A DNA stretch of 64,000 bases, from NCBI GenBank assembly GCA_902776035.1, contig CACYOO010000013.1:1-64000 (forward strand), written 5' to 3'. Each line of letters begins with the position of its first letter. Position 1 is the stretch's first letter. Position numbers and translations under genes: made by a program. The notes under the pieces are model-generated. The model was not told the DNA's origin and did not search any database. It saw nothing but the letters and a program-made list of their open reading frames with translations. The DNA is from an uncultured bacterium. Lineage in GTDB: Bacteria > Cyanobacteriota > Vampirovibrionia > Gastranaerophilales > Gastranaerophilaceae. Shown here piece by piece: positions 42,921 through 52,648 of this stretch.

Positions 42921-45644
42921 ATGAAAAAAACAGATTATGAAAAAAAGGGGAAGTTATTCGAAAATTGGCTTAATTCAACAACAGGTTATATATTTATAAA
43001 AAATCTTGACGGTATATATGAAAGCGTATCTATAGAAAATGCACATTTGATGGGTGTCAACTCTGTAGATGAAGTTATAGGGAAAAACGATTATGAACTT
43101 TATCCTAAAGAAATAGCAGAATCTTTTATAAGAGAAGATGAAGAAATAAAAAAGTATAGGCAATCTCGTTTGTATGAAACTGTTCATGAACATACTAAAA
43201 AAGGAAGAATAGTTTTAGAAACAGTAAAATCTCCTATATTTGATAAAGATGGAAATATTATTGGCATACAGGGAATTTCAAAAGATGTAACGCTAATAAA
43301 AGAATTAACTCAAGAAGTATTTGAGCAGAGTATGCAATTAAATGCTATTTTTGATAATATTCCGCCGGCTGTTTGGTTTACGGATAAAGACGGAAAATGC
43401 ATCATGGTAAATAAAACTTTTGAAATTTTCTATGATGTTAAACAAGAAAATCTTATAGGAAAAGACTTAAAACAAATTTTACTTGAAAAAAAAATAATCT
43501 CAAAAACAACTGCAAAAAATTTGACTGTCGATAATTTAGATATAATGAACAACAATAAAAAAATATTTAAAGATATTTTTATGAGAATAAACGGTCATAA
43601 TAAAATTACAGAAATATACAAATCACCTATGTATGATGCTGTTGGAAATTTTCAGGGAATATTAGGACTTTCCTTTGATATTACAAGGAGAGTTCAAGCA
43701 GAAAGAAAGCTAACAAGAGCAAAGAAAAATGCAGAAAAAGCAAATAAAGCAAAAAGTAGTTTTTTGGCAAATATGAGTCATGAAATAAGAACTCCGATGA
43801 ATGGAATAATGGGTTTTATACAACTTTTATCAGATACAAAACTTGATTCGGAACAGAAGGATTATGTAAATGAAATTAAAAACTCCTCTGAAATATTATT
43901 GGCACTATTAAATAATATATTGGATTTGTCAAAAATCGAAGCCGGTAAAATGCAGCTTGAAAATATAGAATTTAATTTGAGGCATGTGCTTGAGGATATT
44001 GGAACATTATCGTCTTCAAATGTATTTGAAAAAAATCTTGAAATAAATGTTTTTTGTAATACTGATATACCTGAAACTTTGATAGGTGATACTACAAAAT
44101 TAAAACAAGTTTTAAATAATTTTGTTAATAACTCAATAAAATTTACTGAAAAAGGTGAAATTAATATTATTGCAGAATTAGTTAAAAAAAATAAAGAAAA
44201 GGCAACCGTAAAAATTTCAATATCCGATACGGGAGTAGGTATTTCAAAAGAAAATCAAGAAAAAGTATTTGGGGCATTTATACAGGAAGATGCTTCAATT
44301 ACAAGAAAATATGGAGGAACAGGACTCGGACTTGCTATTTCAAAAGATATAATAAATCTTATGAATGGTAAAATAGAGTTGAAATCTGCACCTAAAAAAG
44401 GTACAACGTTTTCATTTATAATTGATTTCGATTATAAGGAAGATGCAAAACTTGATGAAATTGAAAAAAATAATTTATCAGGTTTAAAAATATTAGCTTT
44501 TTATGAAAATGCAAATGGTCGTAAAGCTTTGAGTGAATACTTGAAAAGGGAAGATTGTTATATAACTTGTGTATCAAGTACAAATGATGCGATGCAAAAA
44601 ATTGAAACAGAAGAAAATTTCGATGTAATTATATCGGATTACAAAACAACTAATACTAAAGGATTAGATTTCACTAAAAATTTAAAAAAAATAAAAAAAT
44701 ATGAAAATGTGCCATTTATTTTTATTTCATCAAGAAAAGATTATAAGCAATTTGAAAATAACGAACTAGTTGATGGATACATCCCAAAACCAGTACGAAA
44801 AGATGATTTAATTAAATGTATTAAATTGGTTATAAATAACGATAAAAAGCAAATAATCAGTATAGATGATATTATTTGTAAAACAGGAAATAAGAATATA
44901 AAAATTCTTCTTGTAGAAGATAATCCTACAAACCAAAAATTAACTGAAAAAATGCTTCAAAAAGCAGGTTTTTCTTGTAATATATCTTCAAATGGCAAAG
45001 AAGCTTTATCTGCATTAAAATCAACAAAATATGATTTAGTCTTTATGGATTGTCAAATGCCCGTTATGGACGGTTATACCGCAACTATGAAGATAAGACG
45101 GCGTAAGGAATTAAAAGATTTACCAATCATTGCACTTACGGCAAATGCAATGAATTCTGATTTCAACAAATGTATTGATGCAGGTATGAACGATTATTTG
45201 ACAAAACCTCTAAAATATGATGACTTGATTAGTAAAATTCAGAAATACGCTAATTTAAATGAAGATTGTGAAAAAATAAAATCTCCGGATAAAAAAGAAC
45301 AAGGTATCGAGCAAGGGAAAGAATATGAACGTGTTGTAGAATTAATAAAATCGGAACTTGAATTTGATGAAGAAATAATATATGAAATTTTAAATGATTT
45401 TTTGAATGACACTGAAACTCAATTAATAAGATTAAAAGAAGAAGTAATCCAAAAGAATTATTCTCAAGTTGCAGAAATAGCACATTCAATAAAAGGAGCA
45501 TCAGGAAATCTGCGAATAAATACCTTGTATGAAATGGCAAAAAAGATAGAATTCATGGGGAAAAAGAAAGAACTTACAGAGGCATTGCCTGCCATAAACG
45601 ATATTTCTGAATATATTAAACTGTTAAAATATACCGATAAGTAA
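42921..45644 (+). CDS. Hybrid sensor histidine kinase (PAS-PAS-HisKA-HATPase-REC-REC-Hpt)
   Basis: 907 residues, no membrane helix. Two PAS domains (about 15-130 and 140-260), HisKA with FLANMSHEIRTPMNGIMGF (H287), HATPase with GTGLGLAISKDI, a first receiver-like domain (about 520-640) lacking the N-terminal acidic pair but keeping D573, a complete second receiver (LLVEDNPTNQ, D710 in FMDCQMPVMDGY), and a C-terminal Hpt domain with IAHSIKGASGNL (H855). It can run a full phosphorelay internally and pass phosphate on, possibly to the lone receiver at 39405. 37 nt after the SpoIIE phosphatase gene, probably co-transcribed. Confidence 0.95.
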   Translation: MKKTDYEKKGKLFENWLNSTTGYIFIKNLDGIYESVSIENAHLMGVNSVDEVIGKNDYELYPKEIAESFIREDEEIKKYRQSRLYETVHEHTKKGRIVLETVKSPIFDKDGNIIGIQGISKDVTLIKELTQEVFEQSMQLNAIFDNIPPAVWFTDKDGKCIMVNKTFEIFYDVKQENLIGKDLKQILLEKKIISKTTAKNLTVDNLDIMNNNKKIFKDIFMRINGHNKITEIYKSPMYDAVGNFQGILGLSFDITRRVQAERKLTRAKKNAEKANKAKSSFLANMSHEIRTPMNGIMGFIQLLSDTKLDSEQKDYVNEIKNSSEILLALLNNILDLSKIEAGKMQLENIEFNLRHVLEDIGTLSSSNVFEKNLEINVFCNTDIPETLIGDTTKLKQVLNNFVNNSIKFTEKGEINIIAELVKKNKEKATVKISISDTGVGISKENQEKVFGAFIQEDASITRKYGGTGLGLAISKDIINLMNGKIELKSAPKKGTTFSFIIDFDYKEDAKLDEIEKNNLSGLKILAFYENANGRKALSEYLKREDCYITCVSSTNDAMQKIETEENFDVIISDYKTTNTKGLDFTKNLKKIKKYENVPFIFISSRKDYKQFENNELVDGYIPKPVRKDDLIKCIKLVINNDKKQIISIDDIICKTGNKNIKILLVEDNPTNQKLTEKMLQKAGFSCNISSNGKEALSALKSTKYDLVFMDCQMPVMDGYTATMKIRRRKELKDLPIIALTANAMNSDFNKCIDAGMNDYLTKPLKYDDLISKIQKYANLNEDCEKIKSPDKKEQGIEQGKEYERVVELIKSELEFDEEIIYEILNDFLNDTETQLIRLKEEVIQKNYSQVAEIAHSIKGASGNLRINTLYEMAKKIEFMGKKKELTEALPAINDISEYIKLLKYTDK

Positions 45645-45692
45645 TGCATTAAAGTATTAGTTGAAATGTGAAAATTTGTCGTCATACTGAAC

Positions 45693-45904
45693 ACTCTGCC
45701 GAGCAAAAATTGACTAAATGTCAAGTTTTGCGAGAGGTAAGAACCCGCAGGGTTCGACTCAAAAATATAAATCTCAAAACTATTTTTTGTGGAAACGGCG
45801 ACTCTGCCAAAAGTTGACTAAATGTCAAGTTTTGCGAGAGGTAAGAACCCGCAGGGTTCGACTCAAAAATATAAATCTCAAAACTATTTTTTGTGGAAAC
45901 GGCG
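45693..45904. repeat. Tandem duplication downstream of and into the tmRNA 3' end
   Basis: Two copies with period about 104-108 bp; 91 bp are identical (45710-45800 and 45814-45904). The right copy includes the last bases of the tmRNA gene (TGGAAACGGCG on the plus strand). Each copy has a GAACCC-GCA-GGGTTC hairpin and the 11-mer GGGTTCGACTC, which is the exact reverse complement of the plus-strand T-arm stretch at 45906-45916. Confidence 0.9.
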
Positions 45905-46291
45905 GGAGTCGAACCCGCGTCCAAAAAGGATAAAAACAAATCTCTACGAGTGTATTCATTATTTGCTCAACTAAATCGGGAAATGAAAAACCTTATAATT
46001 TAGCCAAAGTCTTTTATCGTGATACGCACTCCAACTGTTATCTTGATACGGCTACAGTCATTACCGTACTGCAACTTGCATGGTGGCTCAATATTAATCG
46101 GCAAGCTGGACTAATATCAAGGCTGAACTGCGGAACTTAATCTACGCAGCAAGAGCTCTTGCTCTTGAGAAATCAGCTGCTATAACATTATTGTTAGCAC
46201 TTAATTTGTTTTGCTCGTTGATAACCGAGAACAGCTCTCGGACTCGCAACCCGCTTCCATCAAACATTCTGTCAAAATCCAAAACGTCCCC
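45894..46291 (-). ncRNA. ssrA: Transfer-messenger RNA (tmRNA)
   Basis: Rescues stalled ribosomes. The 5' end GGGGACG pairs with 3' CGTTTCC (two G-U pairs); the 3' half has the T arm CGGGTTCGACTCCCG. CCA is not encoded. The tag frame (46198 down to 46142) reads ANNNVIAADFSRARALAA then TAG: an 18-residue tag ending in the ALAA degradation signal and starting ANN like cyanobacterial tags. One-piece form, not permuted. Size is about 398 nt. Lies between the hybrid kinase gene (convergent) and atpC. Confidence 0.93.
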
Positions 46292-46355
46292 ACGAAAACT
46301 CTATGCAATATATATTATTTACTACATTTTAAAAGTTGTCAATATCAGAAAAAAA

Positions 46356-46748
46356 TCACTTTTTTGTTGCAGCTTTTAATCTTGCTAAAGCCCTTGATAA
46401 TGCTGCCTCTGCACGTTTTGCATCTATATCAGCATTATGTTCTGCTAATCTTGCTTCAGCTCTTTTTTTCGCTTCATTTGCTCTTGCTACATCTATATCG
46501 TTACCTGATTCTCCAGCATCAGTCAGGATAATGGCTTCATTATCTTTGAATTGAAAAATACCCCCCATTGTTGTGAAATACTTTTCTCCGCTATCCTGAA
46601 TAACTTTGGTAACTCCAATTTTTAATGATGCCATTATTGGCTCATGATTTTTTAATATACCAAACTCACCGGCTGTACCTTGCAGATATATCTCATTTAC
46701 ATCTTCATCAAATATGTTTTTTTCATGTGTAATTATCTTTAGATGCAT
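46356..46748 (-). CDS. atpC: ATP synthase epsilon subunit
   Basis: 130 residues: an N-terminal beta sandwich (LKIITHEKNIFDEDVNEIYLQGTAGEFGILKNHEPIMA) and a C-terminal helical hairpin rich in Ala, Lys and Arg (EAKKRAEARLAEHNADIDAKRAEAALSRA). Part of F1, regulates rotation. Follows atpD by 17 nt. Confidence 0.95.
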   Translation of the reverse strand: MHLKIITHEKNIFDEDVNEIYLQGTAGEFGILKNHEPIMASLKIGVTKVIQDSGEKYFTTMGGIFQFKDNEAIILTDAGESGNDIDVARANEAKKRAEARLAEHNADIDAKRAEAALSRALARLKAATKK

Positions 46749-46765
46749 AATCTATATCTCCAATA

Positions 46766-48178
<1,413 letters not shown>

Positions 48179-48270
48179 TTATTTACCTATTAAAATAATT
48201 CTATAATAAACATTTTTATTTTTCAAATGACTTATTTTAAATGCTAACGATTTAAACTAAAAATTTTATT

Positions 48271-48299
48271 TTGTCAGCACATTTTTTACATGATATAAT
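48271..48299 (+). promoter_or_regulatory. Promoter of the PhoR-like kinase gene, probably leaderless
   Basis: TTGTCA (48271-48276), 17-nt spacer, TATAAT (48294-48299). The ATG begins 7 nt after the -10 box, exactly where transcription would start; no ribosome site. Confidence 0.7.
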
Positions 48300-48305
48300 T
48301 TTTCT

Positions 48306-50207
48306 ATGAAACAATTAAAAAATATTTTTAAAACAACTCAAAACAGATTAATTATATTTGGTTTATTGTCTACAACTATTGTTATGACAATACTTACCGG
48401 AGTTGCAGTTAATAATATTCAAAAAAATCTTGATAACGGATACAAAAATTTCGGACAAATTATATCCAAAACCCTTGCTATAGAATCTGTTGAAATAACA
48501 AAAGATATACCTGAACTAAGCAAATATTCGACATTACGTTCTCATTCTCTTTCTATTTTAGGAAGTAATGATGATATTGCATACATAGAATTTAAAGACA
48601 ACAATTCCAAAACAATTTATTCAAGTAAAGAGGATTACTCTCAAAGAGCAGAAATGGCTCGTATAACAGTATCATCACCCATGATTTTAAAAAACGGAGT
48701 TTATTCAAAAACTGTTGGTTCAGTTATGGTTGGCTTATCAGGCACAATAATTGATACAATTACTAATACAGCAAGTTCGACTTTAGTTATGATATTTGCC
48801 CTTACTTGGGGATTAATCATGCTTGTTATGATTGCACAAACTCTACTTTCTACAAAAGAACTGAAACTTTTACAGGAAGGTGTTAAAAAGATTTCTTCTG
48901 GTAAATTCGGTATTCAAGTTGAATCTCAGGGCATGACAGAAGATACTAAAAAACTTTTTGATGCATTTAACGACATGTCAAATCGTTTGCATCAGTATGA
49001 GGAACAAAATATAGGACAATTAACTTTAGAAAAAAATAAGTTAGAGGCAATCTTAACCTGTATTGCTAACGGTGTAGTTGTTTGTGATAATTACGATAAC
49101 ATCATTCTGGTAAATGAACATGCTCAACAATTGTTAGACGTAGAGCCAAAAGAAATTTTAAAATCTAAAATCCAACAGTATTGTGATACCGATGGAGAAA
49201 TGTGTTTTAAAGATAAAATAGAACAATTTAAAAACACTCCGCTTGAAATAATGGAAAAGAAACCGTTATCATTTAACATAGAAGTAAGCAAACGAATTAT
49301 AAAATCTGTAATGTCGCCAATGTTTTCAGTTAATAGAGATTATGTCGGCTATATTATAGTTTTGATTGATGTTACAAAAGAAATAGAAATGGATAATTTA
49401 CGTTCAAACTTTATTTCAAATGTTTCTCATGAATTGAGAACACCTGTTACTGTTTTGAGAAGTTATATTGATACACTATATAACTACGGAAATGATTTTG
49501 ATTTTAATACACAAAAAGAATTTATCGGAGTTATGAATCAAGAAATAATCAGATTAAATCGTATGGTTAACGACATACTTGATTTCTCACGTTACGAATC
49601 ACAGAGTGTAAAATTAGAAAAAACAAAACAGGATATAATGCCTATAATAGAAGATGTTGTTGATGAAATGAAAGTTTTGGCAGCTGAACATAAAATTACA
49701 TTTTCAGTAATGAAAGAGCCGGATTTACCGGATATACCATTTAATAAGGACAGCATAAGACGTGTTATTACTAATATAGTTTCCAATGCAATGAAATATT
49801 CACCTGACGGAAGCCGTATAAAAATAAGAGCAGAACGTGCAATGGTTGGAGATTTTATAGAAATAAGCGTTGAAGACCAAGGTCCCGGTATATCAGAAGA
49901 AAATCAGAAAAAGGTTTTTGACAGATTCTTTAGAGTAGAAAACAGTACACATACAATAAAAGGTACAGGATTGGGATTACACCTTGTAAAAGTTTCTGTT
50001 GAAAAATTACATTCAGGACAAGTATTTGTTCATTCAAAATTGGGTGAGGGTTCAACATTTGGTTTTAGATTACCTATAAACCCTCCAATAGAAAAAGAAG
50101 AAGATAATGACGAAATGCCTAAAAAAGATTTAGAAAAAGAGGTTCGTCAAACATCAGAACAAAACAACGGAAACGATGGCTGGGAAATTTCTTTTGAAAA
50201 GAGATAA
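48306..50207 (+). CDS. PhoR/WalK-like membrane sensor histidine kinase
   Basis: 633 residues. Two membrane helices (about 17-40 and 155-180) flank a periplasmic sensor; then HAMP (about 185-235), PAS (about 245-360), HisKA with ISNVSHELRTPVTVLRSYID (H375), and HATPase with N box NIVSNAMKYSPDGS, G1 VEDQGPGIS and G2 TGLGLHLVK. The C-terminal tail is acidic/Lys-rich and low complexity. No response regulator gene is adjacent, so its partner is elsewhere. Followed by alr after 6 nt. Confidence 0.93.
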   Translation: MKQLKNIFKTTQNRLIIFGLLSTTIVMTILTGVAVNNIQKNLDNGYKNFGQIISKTLAIESVEITKDIPELSKYSTLRSHSLSILGSNDDIAYIEFKDNNSKTIYSSKEDYSQRAEMARITVSSPMILKNGVYSKTVGSVMVGLSGTIIDTITNTASSTLVMIFALTWGLIMLVMIAQTLLSTKELKLLQEGVKKISSGKFGIQVESQGMTEDTKKLFDAFNDMSNRLHQYEEQNIGQLTLEKNKLEAILTCIANGVVVCDNYDNIILVNEHAQQLLDVEPKEILKSKIQQYCDTDGEMCFKDKIEQFKNTPLEIMEKKPLSFNIEVSKRIIKSVMSPMFSVNRDYVGYIIVLIDVTKEIEMDNLRSNFISNVSHELRTPVTVLRSYIDTLYNYGNDFDFNTQKEFIGVMNQEIIRLNRMVNDILDFSRYESQSVKLEKTKQDIMPIIEDVVDEMKVLAAEHKITFSVMKEPDLPDIPFNKDSIRRVITNIVSNAMKYSPDGSRIKIRAERAMVGDFIEISVEDQGPGISEENQKKVFDRFFRVENSTHTIKGTGLGLHLVKVSVEKLHSGQVFVHSKLGEGSTFGFRLPINPPIEKEEDNDEMPKKDLEKEVRQTSEQNNGNDGWEISFEKR

Positions 50208-50213
50208 ATTATA

Positions 50214-51338
50214 ATGAAAAACATAAGAACATCAACTTTTAGCGCTCACAGAGATTCATGGGTAGAAGTGAATGTTGATAAAATTTCACATAATATAAAA
50301 GAATTAAAAAAATGTATTCCTGACGATAAAACATTTTTAGCTGTCGTCAAAGCAGATGCTTACGGTCATGGAGCGGCAATGCTTGCACCTATTATGATTG
50401 CATCAGGAGTTGATATGTTTGGAGTAGCTTCTGTTGATGAGGGGCTTAATTTAAGAGAAAACGGTATTGATACTGATATATTAGTTTTGGGAGCAATTCC
50501 TGTATGGGCAGTTCCTTCTGCAATTGAAAACAATATTACTGTTACTATTTTTTCGGAAGAACATTTAAAATCGTGTAAACTAGCTTATGAACGTATGGGC
50601 GAACCGGTTAAGGCACATATAAAAATTGATACAGGTATGAATAGAATAGGTGTTCCTCATAACAAAGCAATAGAATTTATCAATAAAGTTCAAAACCTTG
50701 ACTATATTAATTTAAAAGGAATATTTTCACACCTTGCAAATTCTGAAAATTTTGATAAAACTCAACAACAGATTGATATATGGGAAAATATACTATCAAA
50801 TATTAATACAACAGGATTAATGGTTCACATATTAAATACAGCAGGTATTATAACGAGTAATATATTTAAATGTACATATACAGGAGTAAGAGCAGGTATC
50901 GGCTTGTACGGTTTATACCCTGATTTAGTTAAAAATTCTCAAAAAATAGATTTAAAACAAGCAATGTCTGTTAAATCAAGGATTATAAATATACATGAAA
51001 TCCAAAAAGGTGATGGCGTAAGTTACGGTCATACATTTATTGCAGACAGACCAACCAAAATTGCAACAGTTCCTTTGGGATATGCTGACGGAATACCAAG
51101 AGGGATTTCCAACAAATTTTACGGAAATTTAAACGGTAAAATAATTAAACAAGTTGGTAATATAGCAATGGATCAAATGATGTTTGATATAACAGGAGTA
51201 GAAGCAAAAACAGGTGATATAATCACACTCACAGATGAAGAATTGCCTCTTGAAAAGTGGGCAGAAGCTGCCAACACTATTCACTATGAGATTTTATGCA
51301 GATTAAAAGCAAGATTAGCCAGAGTTTATACAAGATAA
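50214..51338 (+). CDS. alr: Alanine racemase
   Basis: PLP enzyme producing D-alanine for peptidoglycan. Catalytic Lys K46 in LAVVKADAYGHGA, DTGMNRIG, the catalytic Tyr region GVSYGHTF and PLGYADGIPRG. 374 residues. Lies between the sensor kinase and a flavoprotein gene with very short gaps, suggesting one operon of about 4.3 kb. Confidence 0.96.
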   Translation: MKNIRTSTFSAHRDSWVEVNVDKISHNIKELKKCIPDDKTFLAVVKADAYGHGAAMLAPIMIASGVDMFGVASVDEGLNLRENGIDTDILVLGAIPVWAVPSAIENNITVTIFSEEHLKSCKLAYERMGEPVKAHIKIDTGMNRIGVPHNKAIEFINKVQNLDYINLKGIFSHLANSENFDKTQQQIDIWENILSNINTTGLMVHILNTAGIITSNIFKCTYTGVRAGIGLYGLYPDLVKNSQKIDLKQAMSVKSRIINIHEIQKGDGVSYGHTFIADRPTKIATVPLGYADGIPRGISNKFYGNLNGKIIKQVGNIAMDQMMFDITGVEAKTGDIITLTDEELPLEKWAEAANTIHYEILCRLKARLARVYTR

Positions 51339-51348
51339 AGGAGATATT

Positions 51349-52578
51349 ATGAAATATGGTATTATAGGTTCAGGCCCTGCAGGATTTACATCAGCAATAT
51401 TAGCAGCAGAAAAAGGTAATACTGTTGTTTTATTTGAAAAAGACGAAATAGGCGGAACTTGTTTGAACAAGGGATGTATTCCAACAAAAGTTATTATGCA
51501 TACAGCAGAACTATATAGAAAAGCCAAAAATGCATCAGAAATTGGACTTGTTGCTGATAATTTAAAAATTGATTTTAATGCATTAATAAAGCATAAAGAA
51601 AATGTTATAACTTTATTACGCAACTCAATGACAAAATTTTTGGAATCGAAAAATATAAATATTGTAAAAGCATACGCAGAAATTACATCAGATAATACAA
51701 TCACTGCAAACAATCAAGAATACAAATGCGATAAAATTATTGTTGCAACAGGTTCTATACCAAAGTGTCTTAACGGATATAGCTTTGACGGAGAATTTAT
51801 ATTAAATTCTGATGATATTTTTAAATTATCAAAAATACCTGAAAATGTTTTGATAATCGGAGCGGGAGCAGAAGGTCTTGAATGGGCAAGAATATTTAAT
51901 GATATGGATTGCAATGTTACGGTTATTGAAGAAAAAAACTGTGCATTACCTGTAGCTGATAATGATATATCAAAATACATTGAAAACTTATTAAAACAAA
52001 GAGGTATAGATTTAAAAACTTCAACAACTGTAAAAAAATTAGAAAATAGGCAAGTTACACTTTCAACAGGTGAAGTATTAAACCCTGATTTTGTACTTGT
52101 AGCAATTGGAAGATTACCTTTAAAACCGGAAAAAGTAAATGGTAAAGTTATATATCTTGGAGATACAAATGCACAATTAATGCTTGCTAATTTTGCTATT
52201 TATCAAGCAAGAGCATTATTATCAGATATAAAATTTGACTCTGTATTTGTTCCAAATGTTGTATACGGAGAGCCGGAAATTGCATGGATTGGGGCTAATG
52301 AACAGGATTTACCTGTCGGAAGCTATGAAAAATCCGTATTTCCTATTAAAGCATTAGGTAAAGCACATTGCGAAAATGAAAAAAACGGATTTATAAAAGT
52401 GCTTTCATATCAAGGTAATATTATAGGTGCACACATTGTTTCTAAAGAAGCATCCGCTTTAATTCATCAATTTGCAGTTGCAATGCAGAACAATATTAAA
52501 ACATCGGAACTTAAAAAAATATGCTTTGCTCATCCTACATATTCAGAGGGGGTTTACGAAAGTATTGTTAAACTATAA
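51349..52578 (+). CDS. Dihydrolipoamide-dehydrogenase-like flavoprotein
   Basis: 409 residues, class I pyridine nucleotide-disulfide oxidoreductase. FAD site GIIGSGPAGFTSA, redox disulfide C38-C43 in GGTCLNKGCIPTK, NAD site VLIIGAGAEGLEWARIF, and a C-terminal dimer domain ending FAHPTYSEGVYE with the catalytic His and Glu. It is about 50-60 residues shorter than typical LpdA (the middle FAD/interface segment is reduced). Dihydrolipoamide is the likely substrate, but no 2-oxoacid dehydrogenase genes are nearby. AAAGGAG ribosome site, 10 nt after alr. Confidence 0.88.
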   Translation: MKYGIIGSGPAGFTSAILAAEKGNTVVLFEKDEIGGTCLNKGCIPTKVIMHTAELYRKAKNASEIGLVADNLKIDFNALIKHKENVITLLRNSMTKFLESKNINIVKAYAEITSDNTITANNQEYKCDKIIVATGSIPKCLNGYSFDGEFILNSDDIFKLSKIPENVLIIGAGAEGLEWARIFNDMDCNVTVIEEKNCALPVADNDISKYIENLLKQRGIDLKTSTTVKKLENRQVTLSTGEVLNPDFVLVAIGRLPLKPEKVNGKVIYLGDTNAQLMLANFAIYQARALLSDIKFDSVFVPNVVYGEPEIAWIGANEQDLPVGSYEKSVFPIKALGKAHCENEKNGFIKVLSYQGNIIGAHIVSKEASALIHQFAVAMQNNIKTSELKKICFAHPTYSEGVYESIVKL

Positions 52579-52603
52579 TAAAAAAATATTAATTATAAAT
52601 ATT

Positions 52604-52640
52604 AAACGAGGTTGTTTAAAAAGCATTGACAACCTCGTTT
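52604..52640. terminator. Bidirectional terminator between lpd-like gene and pcrA
   Basis: Perfect 12-bp arms AAACGAGGTTGT / ACAACCTCGTTT with a 13-nt loop, placed between convergent genes. Confidence 0.8.
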
Positions 52641-52648
52641 AATATATT

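Noticed and set aside
45718-45939. Open frames of 71-72 codons on both strands over the ssrA 3' repeat
   Set aside because: They arise because the duplicated non-coding DNA lacks stops in those frames; no ribosome site, and they overlap the tmRNA end and its trailer.
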